This document shows positions 22,901 through 35,946 of a stretch of 64,000 nucleotides of DNA, piece after piece; position 1 is the first letter of the stretch, and each line of letters opens with the position of its first letter. This stretch comes from Lottia gigantea (Eukaryota; Mollusca; Gastropoda; Lottiidae). The notes under the pieces were generated by a model. That model saw nothing but the letters and a program-made list of their open reading frames with translations, ran no database searches and was not told where the DNA came from. The translations under genes and the position numbers were made by a program. Location of the stretch: assembly GCF_000327385.1 (NCBI RefSeq), contig NW_008710145.1:1206915-1270914 (forward strand). The letters are read 5' to 3'.

Positions 22901-25325
22901 AATATTTTTCAATTTAGTCTTTCGGAGCAGAAACTTGTGTGTGTACATGAAGTACATATGACCTCAATCTCCTGATTCCACACATTCAGTCCTGACAAGG
23001 GCATCGCATGGCTTGATCAAGTAATGATACTTTGCAATAGGCCTACTAAACATATCAGACTAAAACAATTACATATCATATTGTACGTATGCCTTTTATT
23101 GCAATGCATTAAGTAGGCATGATTGGCAATACGAAACACTGAGCTGAAATTGTCTCTTCCTATATAAATTAATCTAGAGTTTATTTGAAATTCAGCCTTG
23201 ACCTTCAGATGTTGTGTTTATTTAAAATCTGACTCAATTCTATTTAAAAACAATATGACATCATCAATTCCTTGTCAAGTATTTCCATGTTTATCATGAG
23301 TCATTTCCTATAGATTATTGCATGACAAAAGGCTTTTTGTTACTGTTATATCCTTGGAGGTACAGATTTCTGCCCCTCGACCACCTTACTGTGGCATATT
23401 ATATATCACTGTTAACTTTACTGTCATCCTCATTATATATGTTAAAGTAACAAGATATTAACTACATTACAATATTCTGATGTTGACATGCAAACTGTTG
23501 AGAAATGTTGACAGCAGACCAAAGGAAGGTTAAATTTCTCTGAATAAATGAAAGCACACAATTAAAAGGTCTCCTAACAACAAGAACAATACTGTTTTTA
23601 TTTACACTGATACTTCAACCTTTATCAATACACATCACTTGGCAAGATGTCAGTTGATATAACAATATGCCAGGTGATATTATGTTATGCAAGCTAGTCT
23701 TACATTATGTCATGTCATCTAAATGATAATTTACATGTCACAAGATGAAATCTTTTCTTGATTTATTTCTGCCAATTTTATCCAAGAATGCATCTGAGCC
23801 ACAATGGCTTCCAGTTATACATGTTATAATTCTGGAGGAATTTACTACATTTAATTTGCCCATTTGCACTATTACAACTTTCTTTTATCTTTTTCAAATT
23901 TCCAAATTTCAATCCTACTCTGCCTTGCTACCTCAAGAACAGATTAATGATAAAGTTTCAATGCTTTAATATTTTCAAAATGTTTTATTTGGAAATGTAA
24001 GGAGTTGATAGAATTAGAATGATAACATACACAATGAAGTTTGTTCAAATATAGCCTAGATAATATAAACTGGTAAACTCTTTATTTACAATGTATAGTC
24101 TACTAGTTTTAAATATTCACATCTTATGAATAAGTACTGTCTTATAATCACAAGATAACACTACAACTTTATATGCTAGCATTGCACGAGAGCTCTCAGC
24201 TGAGCAAAATTTCATTCGTGCCTCTCAGCTCAGCTCGTAGCTCTCGTGTGCGCGGAGTTTACGTAAGGTTTTTTTCATTCGAGGCGTTAAGGAAATTATC
24301 TGTCGTGTTTGATAATTTTTTCCTCGAATGAAAAATACCTTACCGTGTGCGCACTCGAAAGCTCTAAGCTTTCAACAGGGGCGCATGCGCTAGCACGTGA
24401 TCAAACAAAAATGGCTGCACCCATTGGTGAATGCGAGTTTGTATCTGAAGCATTGTATTAGCTTACGAGAGCTTGCAAGTATTCTTCGTTGGTGACGACG
24501 CAACAACAAAAGAAGAAGTAAAATTTCTTCATATTCTGAATCATTCGAATGGTTGTTGACGTCCGACATTTTGTTTAAGTCACGTGAGAATGTTATTTTT
24601 AGACGTCTATGACTCGACACCCATTTACCAAAGCTCTAAGCTTAGCGTGTGCGGGGGGAAACCGACGAAAGCTGCGGGCTGAGACAAGAATGAAATTTTG
24701 CTCAGCTGGGAGCACTCGTGTGCGCTAACCATTAGTTTCATCATTTAGTTATGATAATAAAATTGTTGAAGAGTTGTTGTGCAACAGTGTTAGAGCAAGT
24801 ACAAAGAAACTAATAAATTTCATGATTTTGAAGTACTTTTCAACCCAACATAGTATACAACATCTCTTAATTTCTAACAATTGCAAGCCTCATCAAATAA
24901 TTTGCATTGAGGTTAAAGCAGAAAGAAGTAAACAATGTTTAGAATAATTTACTAATAAGAGGAAGTCATTATTATTTTTTAAAGTTCAAGTAATGTTTAT
25001 ATTTACAGGTTATTCTGACATTTCTCCCTCCTTTCATTGAAAAGATGAGTGTTGATTATAATATTTTGATCAGTGATATTTTTAACATTTGAAGAAAACT
25101 CTAGATCAATGAGATATAATATATGAAATGCCTAAAGCAAAACCAGGTTTTTTCTATATTTTCTATATATTCTTAAATGTTACCATATTTTAACTTTTAC
25201 ACATGCAATACATGTTGAATTTCTGAATAAATTTGCTGTTATTCCACATTATAGAAATCCTGTAGTAACAGCTTGAGTTGAATGGCCTTCACCTGTAATT
25301 AAGCGTAACAGCTGATTGTACTTAC
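19997..25325. other. Rhotekin 5' intron between first exons A and B
   Basis: About 5.3 kb with no conserved exon found on either strand. It contains the Harbinger-like element at 24176-24732. Otherwise it is AT-rich unique-looking sequence with short open frames that I judge to be chance. Confidence 0.5.
24176..24732 (-). mobile_element. Harbinger-like (PIF) fragment with long TIRs
   Basis: The left arm carries CAGCTGAGCAAAATTTCATT and then CGTGCCTCTCAGC. The right arm read inward repeats it nearly exactly as CAGCTGAGCAAAATTTCATT and then CTTGTCTCAGC, so the TIRs are about 75 bp. CTA flanks both outer edges and may be a 3-bp target duplication. A second inverted repeat lies inside (GGTTTTTTTCATTCGAGG near 24268 against its complement near 24322-24342). 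A minus-strand frame at 24563-24390 reads MSDVNNHSNDSEYEEILLLL followed by more Leu and RRHQRR. That acidic-polyLeu-polyArg start is typical of Harbinger nucleases, as I recall them. Base composition is richer in G+C than its flanks. Confidence 0.6.
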
Positions 25326-25517
25326 CTGTAATTTCATAGCTAATTGTCTATAGTAAAATATACTCATATCTTCTAATATTATAGCAGGTGACATATTATC
25401 ACAGGTTGGTTCAACTATATTATTACACTCCGATAATCTCCTACCACATTCTCTACCACCATCACTTCCAAATAACGTAGATATCTCTAGTGTTTTTAAT
25501 CTTCCTGATTTCTCCAT
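25326..25517 (-). CDS. RTKN: Rhotekin alternative first coding exon B (conserved with a vertebrate isoform)
   Basis: ATG at 25517, 64 codons, ending LAMKLQ at a strong donor (CAG/GTAAGT) in phase 0. Its last part, ILEDMSIFYYRQLAMKLQ, joined to DQDLQQKIDHEIKMREG of the next exon, aligns residue for residue with human RTKN ILEDLNMLYIRQMALSLE and its continuation. The first 45 residues (MEKSGRLKTLEISTLFGSDG onward) have no match I recognise. This is the best supported of the first exons and probably marks the ancestral promoter. Confidence 0.88.
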
Positions 25518-28500
25518 AGTTCTATTTATTATGACTAACCCATTAATACTTCAATTTTCACAGCTGATTTACATTAATATTTCTAGTTTTTATATATCAT
25601 AACATTATCATTGCTGATACTGAGATATTACACTGTCTGCTCTAATATACAGTAATAAACAATTGTAACACCAATATTTATATTTTCACTGTACAATACA
25701 CTCCTATAAAACAACAAACATCCTGATGACTAGTTCAAAGTAACTGTTGATATATTGACTATGTCCCAGCAGTAACCTAACAAGTCTATAACTGTAACAC
25801 CTGAGACTTTCAGCTGACCTTAACAACTTGCTATCAGTGACATTTCCAGTTAGTTTACCTGAGTTATAGATGGTAAGATAGTCAGATTACCTAACTTTCT
25901 AACAATTTAACAACCAGTACTCCAGTATCACTGCACTATAAATAGACCCAATTTAAACTACAACTACACCACATTAGAGTTTTGAAAACAGAAAGAAGAG
26001 AACAACTTGTTGAAAGAGTTGTTAATCAATGTTTGGACTTGTTTCAAGTACCTTCTGTCTGTCGGTCTGTGTCTGTATGTAGGTAATAGGTAGATGGTCT
26101 GTCAGGTAGGGAGGTATATATAACTCTATAGAATATAGATTGTATATCATATAGACACTATGTCCACAATATTGATATAAACAATGAAGATTTGATAAGA
26201 AACGGATATTATCTCCGGTCTACTTTTACTTTTTATCTGTCAGCCTAGCAGAGTGAACAACTTATCTTATCTTTATAACAAATTTTATACCTCATTTTCT
26301 ATTGATTATATTCAGATTCCACATTTTAAAACATGTGAATTTTTATCTTTAATATTAAAATCAAGTTAGCACCATTTCTACCACATATATAGAAAGTTAT
26401 ATCACATATTACGTAATACATATTCATTTAGTCCGGGTAATTTGTATCGAAAGCTAGCGTCACAAGTACTTTTAGAATCACATCTGTAGCAGACACTCTA
26501 TTCAGTATGTTTAAAATCCTATAAGTTGTATCAAGATGTGACAATAGTGTAACAGCTAAACCATTTCTCTGCAAGTTTTTTTTAACAATAGAGACTGTAA
26601 CAGTATACTTCTTATCTTATTCTGTACGGTTGTATTGTTCTAGACTAGTATAAATAGGACTTTACTTTCTATTTCAATGTTCCACTTTGTAAGTTAGTAA
26701 ATAACATGACAGTATCTAATTATTTCATACACAGCAGGCTAAAAACTTTTCTAATTTTTTTAAAAAGAAGCTTAGTGAAGCTTGAAATAGTTCATGTTTA
26801 TATCAAAAGTCAGTCTTTTATAAGAGAATTTATAAGAGTAACTTAGTCTGAAGTAACCTTCGGTTGAGTTGATCTTGGCAAAAATACCAGTTTTCTCCTA
26901 AGAGTGTTTTGAGTTTGATGTCATTATACTGTATACAATCCTCTATATTCAAGGTGAAACAAGGTCATAATAACACTCACTGCTGTATCATTATGTTCAA
27001 ATAATTACTACAATTGGCACAAACTTTACTTGAATTTGCAAGACTTCATTTATAGTGTTTAAAATGAACCTAAGGCAGCTGATATGTTTTTAAACAATCC
27101 TGTTCTGCTACTTGTTAGAACTTATAGAATCAAAAAGACAGGCTAAATTGCACACAATTTAAATATCATTTCCATACAGATGTTGTATTCTAGAATGTTT
27201 GTTATCACATGATTTTGACATGATAAAAAGATGATGATCCAAAGTAGGCTCCATGTAATTGTGTTATATCGAAAAACTATCCATTTAAATGAGATCTTAA
27301 AAACTATTACCACAGTTTCATGTTTAGTAAGGCAGCTGATATAATACCAATTCTTTTTACTTATGTTAATATTGGCCCTACACTTTCATCTTATATTTAA
27401 TAATAAGTACCCTTTCTATATTGTATATGTCAGTATGAAGTTATTATCAAGCTTTTAACTAGAGACTTTATTAGGTCAACAGTAACCACATGTTTATTCT
27501 AATCCTATCCTTTGTTCAAACTTGGTCAATTGGTCATCATTCAGTCAACATGACATCTACCTTAGAAAATATTTAACTTTCTATAAAACACCTACTCTTG
27601 TTCATATTTGACTTTCAATCTTAAACATGTCATTTAACATTTAAGATTTCACATGGGAAAACTGCAAAGACAAATTCTTTTTCTTGTTTTTGTAACAATC
27701 ATAGCCAATTGAATAACAAATTTTTGTCTCACATTTCGGATAATTTCAGAACAGTTTTTCAAAATCATTATTCCAAACACATACATGGGTCACAAGACGG
27801 TAAATTCTCTCCACACTCCAAATCTTATTGTCCACTGTTGAATGGGTCAAACTAGTGTGAGTAGAATACTTACCACTCCTACTGGTCAGTATATGAATAT
27901 GTATTATTGATATATTAGCTGTGTTAATCTGTAGTATATCCATGTTATAACGTTTATATGGTAAATTGACTGTAAACTCTACATAAACATCTTAACACTT
28001 GATCTTGTTAATGACTTTACAGAATTACAAGAAGTGATAGAACTCCTAAACAGCTCTGTACATAGTGGTCCATAGTCTGAGTTCAGATTCCCCACATTTC
28101 TCAAATATCCTATAGAGTCTAATAACATAATTTTATTTGCTTGCTATGTTTCAAGCTCACCCTTAAAAATTATATTCTAGTCATACCAATACAAGATTTA
28201 GTCAACTGTCAATGGTTGAAGATTGTCTGAGAAACTTGAAACCTTGATAGATAATTGGAAGTGAAAAAATAACAGTTAAAAAAGAAACTTAAGCATGTCA
28301 TGTCACACAACATGGGACAAGTACATATTACTAAGAAGATATTATTGGAAATTAATAACTGAATAACTAGTCAATATTGGCAAATGCCAACAAATAATAA
28401 AAATGTCCAACTCCTATGGTGCCAAATGTCAAACTGTATTACTAACATATATTAATCTACTCAATACATCTAGTGAGAGACAGGTATGGATTATCTCTAA

Positions 28501-31500
28501 TCTATCTCTTCTTTTCTACTACAACAGAACAAACAATAGATCTAGATTGATAGAGCAGAATATTCAATGTTGCCACATACAGAATCAGCCTTAAACCTCC
28601 AAACTTCAAACTCTGATGAGATCAATTCACTGGTAAATCAAGCTTTACTCCTGACAGACAGATATTCTCTTATGTCATACAGAAAAAGTGCATTTCAACA
28701 CATATAAGACCTTTCATAAAACAGAACATGAAACAAAAAATGGCTGATTCTAGAGAACTTTTCAAATGGTCTGCACTCGAACTGCAGCTCAGTCATTTTG
28801 ATACAGGCTATTCATAAAGCACTAACATTGCATGTGAGGCCAATGAATGTACACTACTTTCAAGAAGATGGCATTGTTATTATACCAATACCACTGTTTG
28901 AAAAATAAAAATTTTCAGTATACGACTTTAAACACCAAGCCCTACCTGCTATAAATCTGAAGAATAACATATGGCATTTCCTTTAAAATGACGTGTATTT
29001 TGTATCCTGATATTGACATTACCATATTCCATATCATAAACAACAATAAAACACTAAAAACTTCTTACTCCTGATAACAATAGCAATGTACTTCACAATA
29101 AATATTCTTCTCAAAAGGCTGAATTCAAGAATGTTTGATCATGGTAAATTAATGATAACTACTCTATAGATCACAATGACATCTATTCTGTACCAGAAAT
29201 ATAACACATAAATAACAACAATACATCATTTACACTATTAAAATCTTATTCCAAGACACAATACACTGCAAGTTTATGACAAGATTGCCATCAGTTCTAA
29301 CAATAAAAGCTATAAATGGTATGAACCTGTTTATTGACTGTCCACCCACTGTCCAATAATCAAATCATATTGTTGGTGGTACTGCTGATACTATATAATC
29401 AATATGGCTGTGTATTTTAACAGTCCCAAGTTGAAATAAAGTTTGCCACATGTTTCATATTGATCAATTCATTCACTAACTTGATACTGACTTTTATAAC
29501 CATCAAAATAACTTATTTCATTGATTTATACTGATGTTTTTACACTCAATTCACATCCAAACTTCAAATCTTATCTACACGCACAGAATAACGATCAAAT
29601 TCACACAATTTGTTAACAATTGAAATATCAAAGTCTGGCCACCGAGGAATTAGCTAAAGGCAAAGGCAGACTGAGATTTAACTTTGATATTTGGTATTTG
29701 AATTTCACTTTATGTAAACATTCTTTCTTTCTGTCTACCAAGCCTTAAACAAATTCTCAAAATGGCATCAATCTGGGGCAGCAAAAGTTCTCTTTTTCTA
29801 ATCAAAAGCCACACATCTAGAAAATTGCAATTCTCACCAATACTCATTAGAGTTACAACCAATATGAAGTTAATATTGAACTATCTGACGACTGTCTGTC
29901 AGTATAAAAGTGAGATGACACAGTGAGATATTGTTATAAAGTAGGGCCACCAGCATAAACACACCTATTGTATTCCTTCCCTTTCATTCATATATTATAC
30001 AATGAGGGACAAGTGAAATAAGAGAAACTTTCTCACCAATTCATTCAATTAAACCACCATTCACAAGAATAAACCAGCCTTCATTTAACTAGCCCTGTAT
30101 TTATATCTTACAGCTTAATTTATAATAACCATCTGATAAGTATGAATGGTAATATAACCTTTCTGAGGACATCTTCTACTTTATTAGCTTAATTTGCTGG
30201 AGATTTATTTTCAAAATAATCATATATTTTGCGAGAGTTGTTTTGATTTGGATGGAAGGAGTTAAAGGATATGGCCATGTGAATGGTTTATCTGAACTTG
30301 TTCAGCTTGTTTTCAGCAAAACATTACACTACTCTATGAAGCATTAAATTTTGAGACAGCCCTACTTTAACACATATTCTTATGAACCAACAAAAAAATA
30401 CATGGAAATTTGGAAAGCCACCTTCTTTAACATGTTTTTTGTCTGTTAACAGCACAACCATGTTGTATCTGTAATGTTTTGATTTGAAATGTTTATCTTA
30501 ATGGTTGAGAACAGGTTTATAATCAACTGTTATTACAGCTTATTATTTACCTCAAATTCAATTTCCAAATAAATACATTATATTTAAAACTGTTGCATAA
30601 TTTGGCTAAAATTCAAGTCTAAACTTTACATGTCTGTCTGTAATAGAATACATCTTGAAAATGGTGAGCCAAGTCAGCGGTACCTTAAGTAGTTTTTAAT
30701 CTCTATGGATCTATGCCAAAATACTAATGGCAGAATCTTCTGCAAATCTTCAAAATGTTTGGAGTAAAAAAAGACAACAAATAGTGAAGCGTGAGAATTT
30801 TTGGCATTTTATGCTTCTTATTCTCAGTGGTTAAAGTACTAGTTAGTTATTGTTCTATGTCAAATTGACTAAAAAAACTTCCAAATGTTAGAAATAAAGG
30901 TTCAATTACAGAATTCTAAAAGGATCAACTGATCACTTGTGTTTTTAAAGAATCAAAGTGACTCAGTCATTCTGTATGTCACCCTAACTAAAAAAGGGCA
31001 TGTCACAACTCTATGTGACTTTAAGACCCATATAGGCTTGTCCAAAGAATTCAAACATCCTATACCACTGTCAACCAACACAAGCAAAAAGATCTGTCAT
31101 GATTTTTGCACTACATGATATAATGTAACCCTGAATGGAAAAGAACAACACATAAACATTGAAATAAAAAATATTCAGATGACACAACCATCAATGAAAA
31201 CTTAAGTTTAATATAATCAAAGGGCAATTGGTTCGTGTTTGTCATTACAGTTGATCTAATGGGGAAGAATTTATAAGGCTTGATCATGTGATTAGTTTTA
31301 TAGTAGAGATGAGAGAATCAGAAAAATGAAGAGATGTTAGAGTGTATGTTCTGATAAAATCCAATATGAATAGACAGTTAGTGTAGCGCCATGTCAATAC
31401 ATCAATCAATATACAGTCTACATATTATAAATACCACACATATATTTCTACTATTATAACAATTCCGTCAGATGAATATATAGAATTCATTATTCCTGCT

Positions 31501-32257
31501 CTGTTAATCTTACATTATAGTCACACAGACTGACGTTACTATAATTCAATTTGTCAAATAGAAAAGACATAAACCTACATAGACCTACTTGTGTTCATTC
31601 ATTGTTTTAAGTGAAAACGTAATGTCATTTGCTTTTGAAAAGATAAATCTTCTGAGATTTGCAGCCATAATTTCTATCAACATTTGATTATGTCATAAGA
31701 TAAGTTCTGGCTCCAATCATTCAATTTCAGACACGATGATTCACCATACGTTTCAATAAATTAGTTCTACAGGCAAGGAATGGCAAAAACAATAAGGAAA
31801 AGTTTCTGGTCTGTCTGATTCCAAACTTGAATGATGTAACATTAGCTATGAAAAAACTGACAGACAGGTACTGGGAGAAAGCCATATTTCCTATAACAAA
31901 TGGCACCATTTTGCTAGTAGGTTTGTCAACCTATGCTTCACTCTGAGAATAGTTCAAAAGTATGATGGCATCTTCAATTTTAAAGCCTATGGGCTTGCGC
32001 TTCATCTAGCCAAATCTGATCTAAAGGAATAGAAGAAATTGATCTCAATCCTAAAAATAACCATCCTTAACTGCCAATATGGCTTGGTCACAAATCATAA
32101 ATTACAGTTAACTATTTTACAATTCCTATGAACAGATTTTTTCCATGGAAGAATCCCAGGATCCTACAACATATAATTTACATAAATACTAACTAAAATC
32201 TTAAATCAATTAATAAATAAACTAATTTTTTTGAACAGAAATGGTAATTTTACTTAC
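25518..32257. other. Long rhotekin 5' intron, featureless
   Basis: About 6.7 kb of AT-rich sequence. Both strands carry only short open frames without similarity I recognise. I see no convincing exon, RNA gene or terminal-repeat element. Confidence 0.5.
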
Positions 32258-32311
32258 TCTTTTCTTACTTCGTCTCATTACAACTTGATGAGGTTCAACT
32301 GTTTCTGTCAT
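32258..32311 (-). CDS. RTKN: Rhotekin alternative first coding exon C (candidate)
   Basis: ATG at 32311 and 18 codons: MTETVEPHQVVMRRSKKR, ending at a perfect donor (AGA/GTAAGT) in phase 0. The short basic leader would place a Lys/Arg patch just before the Rho-binding coiled coil. Nothing else nearby could use this donor except the rhotekin acceptor at 17907. Support comes from the start codon, donor and phase only. Confidence 0.6.
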
Positions 32312-35300
32312 CTTAGTTTTTAATAGTGTATACTAACAGTTTTTACATACAGATTACTGTATTAACAAACATAAAATATCAATAATAATCACTCCATCTC
32401 TACATCCCTCACTTCTCTAGCTAAATATACACTAAATACTGGTAAATAAACATATTATATCTTTTAAACCTTGTTTACATCCTTGTTTTCATCATGTTTT
32501 GAAGAGGTTTTTTGTATTTTTAATCCAGGAGAGTTCACAGTTGGTGTAATGTAAAGAGTCTAGCTTCAGGAATTATAATATGTTTCTGCGGAAGAGTAAA
32601 AGGTCTCAATCAATACTAGTGGTTCTAGATAGACTGATCAAACCAACTCATTCAATATTGAAAGATAAGATGGTCTGCCTAGCCAATATTCTTTAGATTG
32701 CTCTAGATCTAGAAACCAATATAAGACATGGTCTGGTTCTTTATAATTAATTTCTTACTAAGACTCTTATAACAGTTGTTACAGGGTCGGATGATATTTG
32801 GTTTTATATACCAGTTAGTCAGATCGTTTCCAATGAAAGCATCTATCAAATTGCATCATTTGTCAGTTTGTCATACCAAAACTTGATTTAGTTTAGAATC
32901 ACTGCCAAGATATCATCTAATCAGGTGCCTATATGAGGAATGTTAGTTTTGGAATAGCTACATACAGAGAACCCAAGACATTATTTAAATGTATTTTAAA
33001 ATAACTGTGAATCAAAGACATCTATGCCTGAATGAGCAAGGTGCACTATGAACTCAACACAACTGGCCAAATTTTGCAAATCAAAGAATTCAATCCCCTT
33101 CCAAATTATCTTAAGGGGCATATTTAAGATGCTAATTCCGTCTGTTCGCAAATCATTACTGAAGAAATTATTTTATCTTGTTCTATAGGACAGTTTTTCA
33201 CAACAAAATAAGATTTATTGGATAATTTGCAAGGTGTTTTAGCAAACAAACTGAACTCATCAAACCCAGTTAATGTTGATCATGTCGTGTAGTATTCTAG
33301 TCATTGATTATTTCTGCTACTAGTTAATGGAATATTAGGACTATTTGTACTAGTGGTTAATGTTAATTAAAACTAATCATCACATTAATAAACCTGTCAT
33401 ACACAACTATCAAAGGGATGTAATCCTGTAAATATTTAATTATCAAGTCAACCAATTATAATTTAAGTTGCTTGTAAGGATAGTAAGACATTTCAGTTTG
33501 GAGAGTTAACAATCTGATGTACGGAATTTGAATTATTTTTATTTTTTTTATTGTACACAGACATTTCTTTCTGGGTAGCAAAACACAGTATATCAGGCAG
33601 TTAATTCCAAATTAAAGGGACTATATTACTGTGGTTAATGTTAAAGATTGATTGGAGTCTTGAATTTATGTAAAGTGTAAATAGTCTTACATACAAAAAT
33701 TAAACGAAAATTGCATAGACCCTTCTGAGTTAGAAAGTCTAACATACCTCCAACTAGAAGTTTCACTTTCTATTTCTATATATTTACTGGTAAGCTTACC
33801 GGTATCTAGAAATATCCTGTTTCTGTGACTTAAGTGCAATTGGTCAAACAAATGGCAAATCTGTCCCTTTAACAGCTTTATCAGATTGATAGTAGATAGA
33901 TAGATATATAGGGAAAGTGAGAAGATCAATATAATCAATGAAAAATGACAAGTTTTATCAATGTTATGGATGACTCATATAGAAATTTGTTATTCTATAG
34001 ATTTAGTTGATTTATATTCCCATTCCTTCAGGCACCAATAAATGAATCTACGTTATCAGATCTGAATTAATTGTGATTGGGAGAGTTTTAAAGAGAAATG
34101 GAACAAGACGGTGAATCATTCCTTTTTGAAATTAGACCACTAGCACAAGGTTCATCTTCTAACCAGTGCTAATATGGATTCTCATTTGGATATATCCTTT
34201 TATCATTTCTGATGTCATGGGTTTTATATAAGATACTCTCTGAGGTTAGAAGAAGTCCAGTATAATGTCCCAGACAAATACTGACAATAAGCTCTGGATA
34301 TTAATAAATATATTGGCTTGCTCATGTATGTATGAACAATATTCATCACCAAAAGTGCATATTTTTCAATTAAAACATGTAATATTCTCTCTCCTTTTAA
34401 AAAATAAGAACAGCTTACCGAAATATCATAAAGATCCATAATAATATTATTTCATACAGACTATCCTCTGTATACAGTACTCCAATTCACAGGTTACAAA
34501 GAACAAAACTTGTCAAGAATTCAAACTATGATACAGGTATTTTGTCTGTTTTTGTCATTCAGAATAAACAGGAATTCGTAATGACTCAATAATGAAAAAC
34601 TTCAGAATAAATAGACTAAACCAACAAACTGTGTTGAAATAACAGAAAACGGGTGAAATGTTGAGGAAATGATAGATATTAAAATTATCAGTATAAAAAC
34701 ATATTTAATTTAAGGCTTAAGTGTGTATTATTATGATAAACTAAACTTATCTAATGTTTAGTCTGAATATCCTTTAGATACTTTCAATACCGGTACTATA
34801 TAATAGAGGTGTGCTTATTCCCTGAGAATTTCGCAGAGTAACAAAATACTTCCCAGACACTTGAGAGTAGAGAGCACACAAAATTGTGTTACGTTGCTAT
34901 CAGGTTATAATAATGATAAACCTTTCTTTCACATGGGTAAGAATTTGGCCCATTACACTGAAATGACATGCTCATGTCTATCATTCAGCCCATAGGTTAA
35001 TGTGTGATTTTGTAGAAATTGAAATAACAGAAAAATTTTGGCATAAATGGGATTGTCAAAATAACTGAATCATTTCTAAATTGCAAGGCAAGCCTGAAAA
35101 TTTCATCACAAAAATCAAAATCAAACTTTAAAATAAACTTCCATACTGCACACCTCTACATAAAAGATAACACCATCCTCATTATCAATGTTTACTGATG
35201 ATTACCCTAATCTAGTCATGATTGATGGCTTCAATACTATCATTATGACATTTCTAACATCCCCAGAGGTACAAGGGGTGTAGGGTGGTGTAATCAAATT

Positions 35301-35835
35301 AATGATAAAGGTCAATGACTCTGTCTAAATACATGTTAACTGTTGAGGATGTCAGTTAAATCATTACCTTTTTAACAACATTCAAATTACATGTCATTAT
35401 TCAAATTTCTAGTCTTGGGTCTCTTTGATGACATTCAATTAATAGCAATTATTCATTACTCAAAATGAAACAGAAATCTTTATTGAACACAGGAAATTGA
35501 ATCACATTCTGATTGTAAATACTATATTTAACAATGGTTGTTTTCATTCAATTTAATTGTACACCCAAACTCATCATGAACGACTGACAATAGAATTTAA
35601 AGTTGAGAAGCAGGCTTAGAATTTGGCTTAGTGATGTAAAATAGATACTTGTACCTGTAAAAATATGTGGATTAGTGTAATAGTTTATCTTTTAGACTTA
35701 ATAACCATTGAATAACAATTTTCAACAAATCATTAAAGGTAAAAAGTTAAGCCCTATCCTCCATTTTAAACTTTCCAGATGTTGATTTGAATAAAACGTC
35801 CATCCTACTATCATTGAAAAAAAGACAATACATAC
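32312..35835. other. Rhotekin 5' intron between first exons C and D
   Basis: AT-rich, with no conserved exon. A very short start-exon candidate at 34439-34419 (MDLYDIS then donor TCG/GTAAGC, phase 0) is treated under findings. Nothing else recognised. Confidence 0.45.
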
Positions 35836-35946
35836 CGCCTCATCTAAAGTGGCTGTTAAATCCATATCTAAATCCAGATCGACATCTGTAACAGTGATCT
35901 GAATATCACACATAGTATTATTATCTTCTTCTCTACTCATTTTCAT
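35836..35946 (-). CDS. RTKN: Rhotekin alternative first coding exon D (candidate, acidic leader)
   Basis: ATG at 35946 (a second Met follows at codon 3), 37 codons, ending DEA at donor GCG/GTATGT in phase 0. It reads MKMSREEDNNTMCDIQITVT then DVDLDLDMDLTATLDEA, a striking run of alternating Asp and hydrophobic residues. Coding bias and open frame look real. Attribution to rhotekin rests on strand, phase and lack of another downstream partner. It could be the start of an unrecognised gene instead. Confidence 0.6.

Noticed and set aside
27746-27943. Minus-strand frame MDILQINTANIS with an internal GTGGTAAGT donor, considered as another rhotekin first exon.
   Set aside because: The donor lies in phase 1, which does not match the phase-0 acceptor at 17907, and the peptide is low in information.
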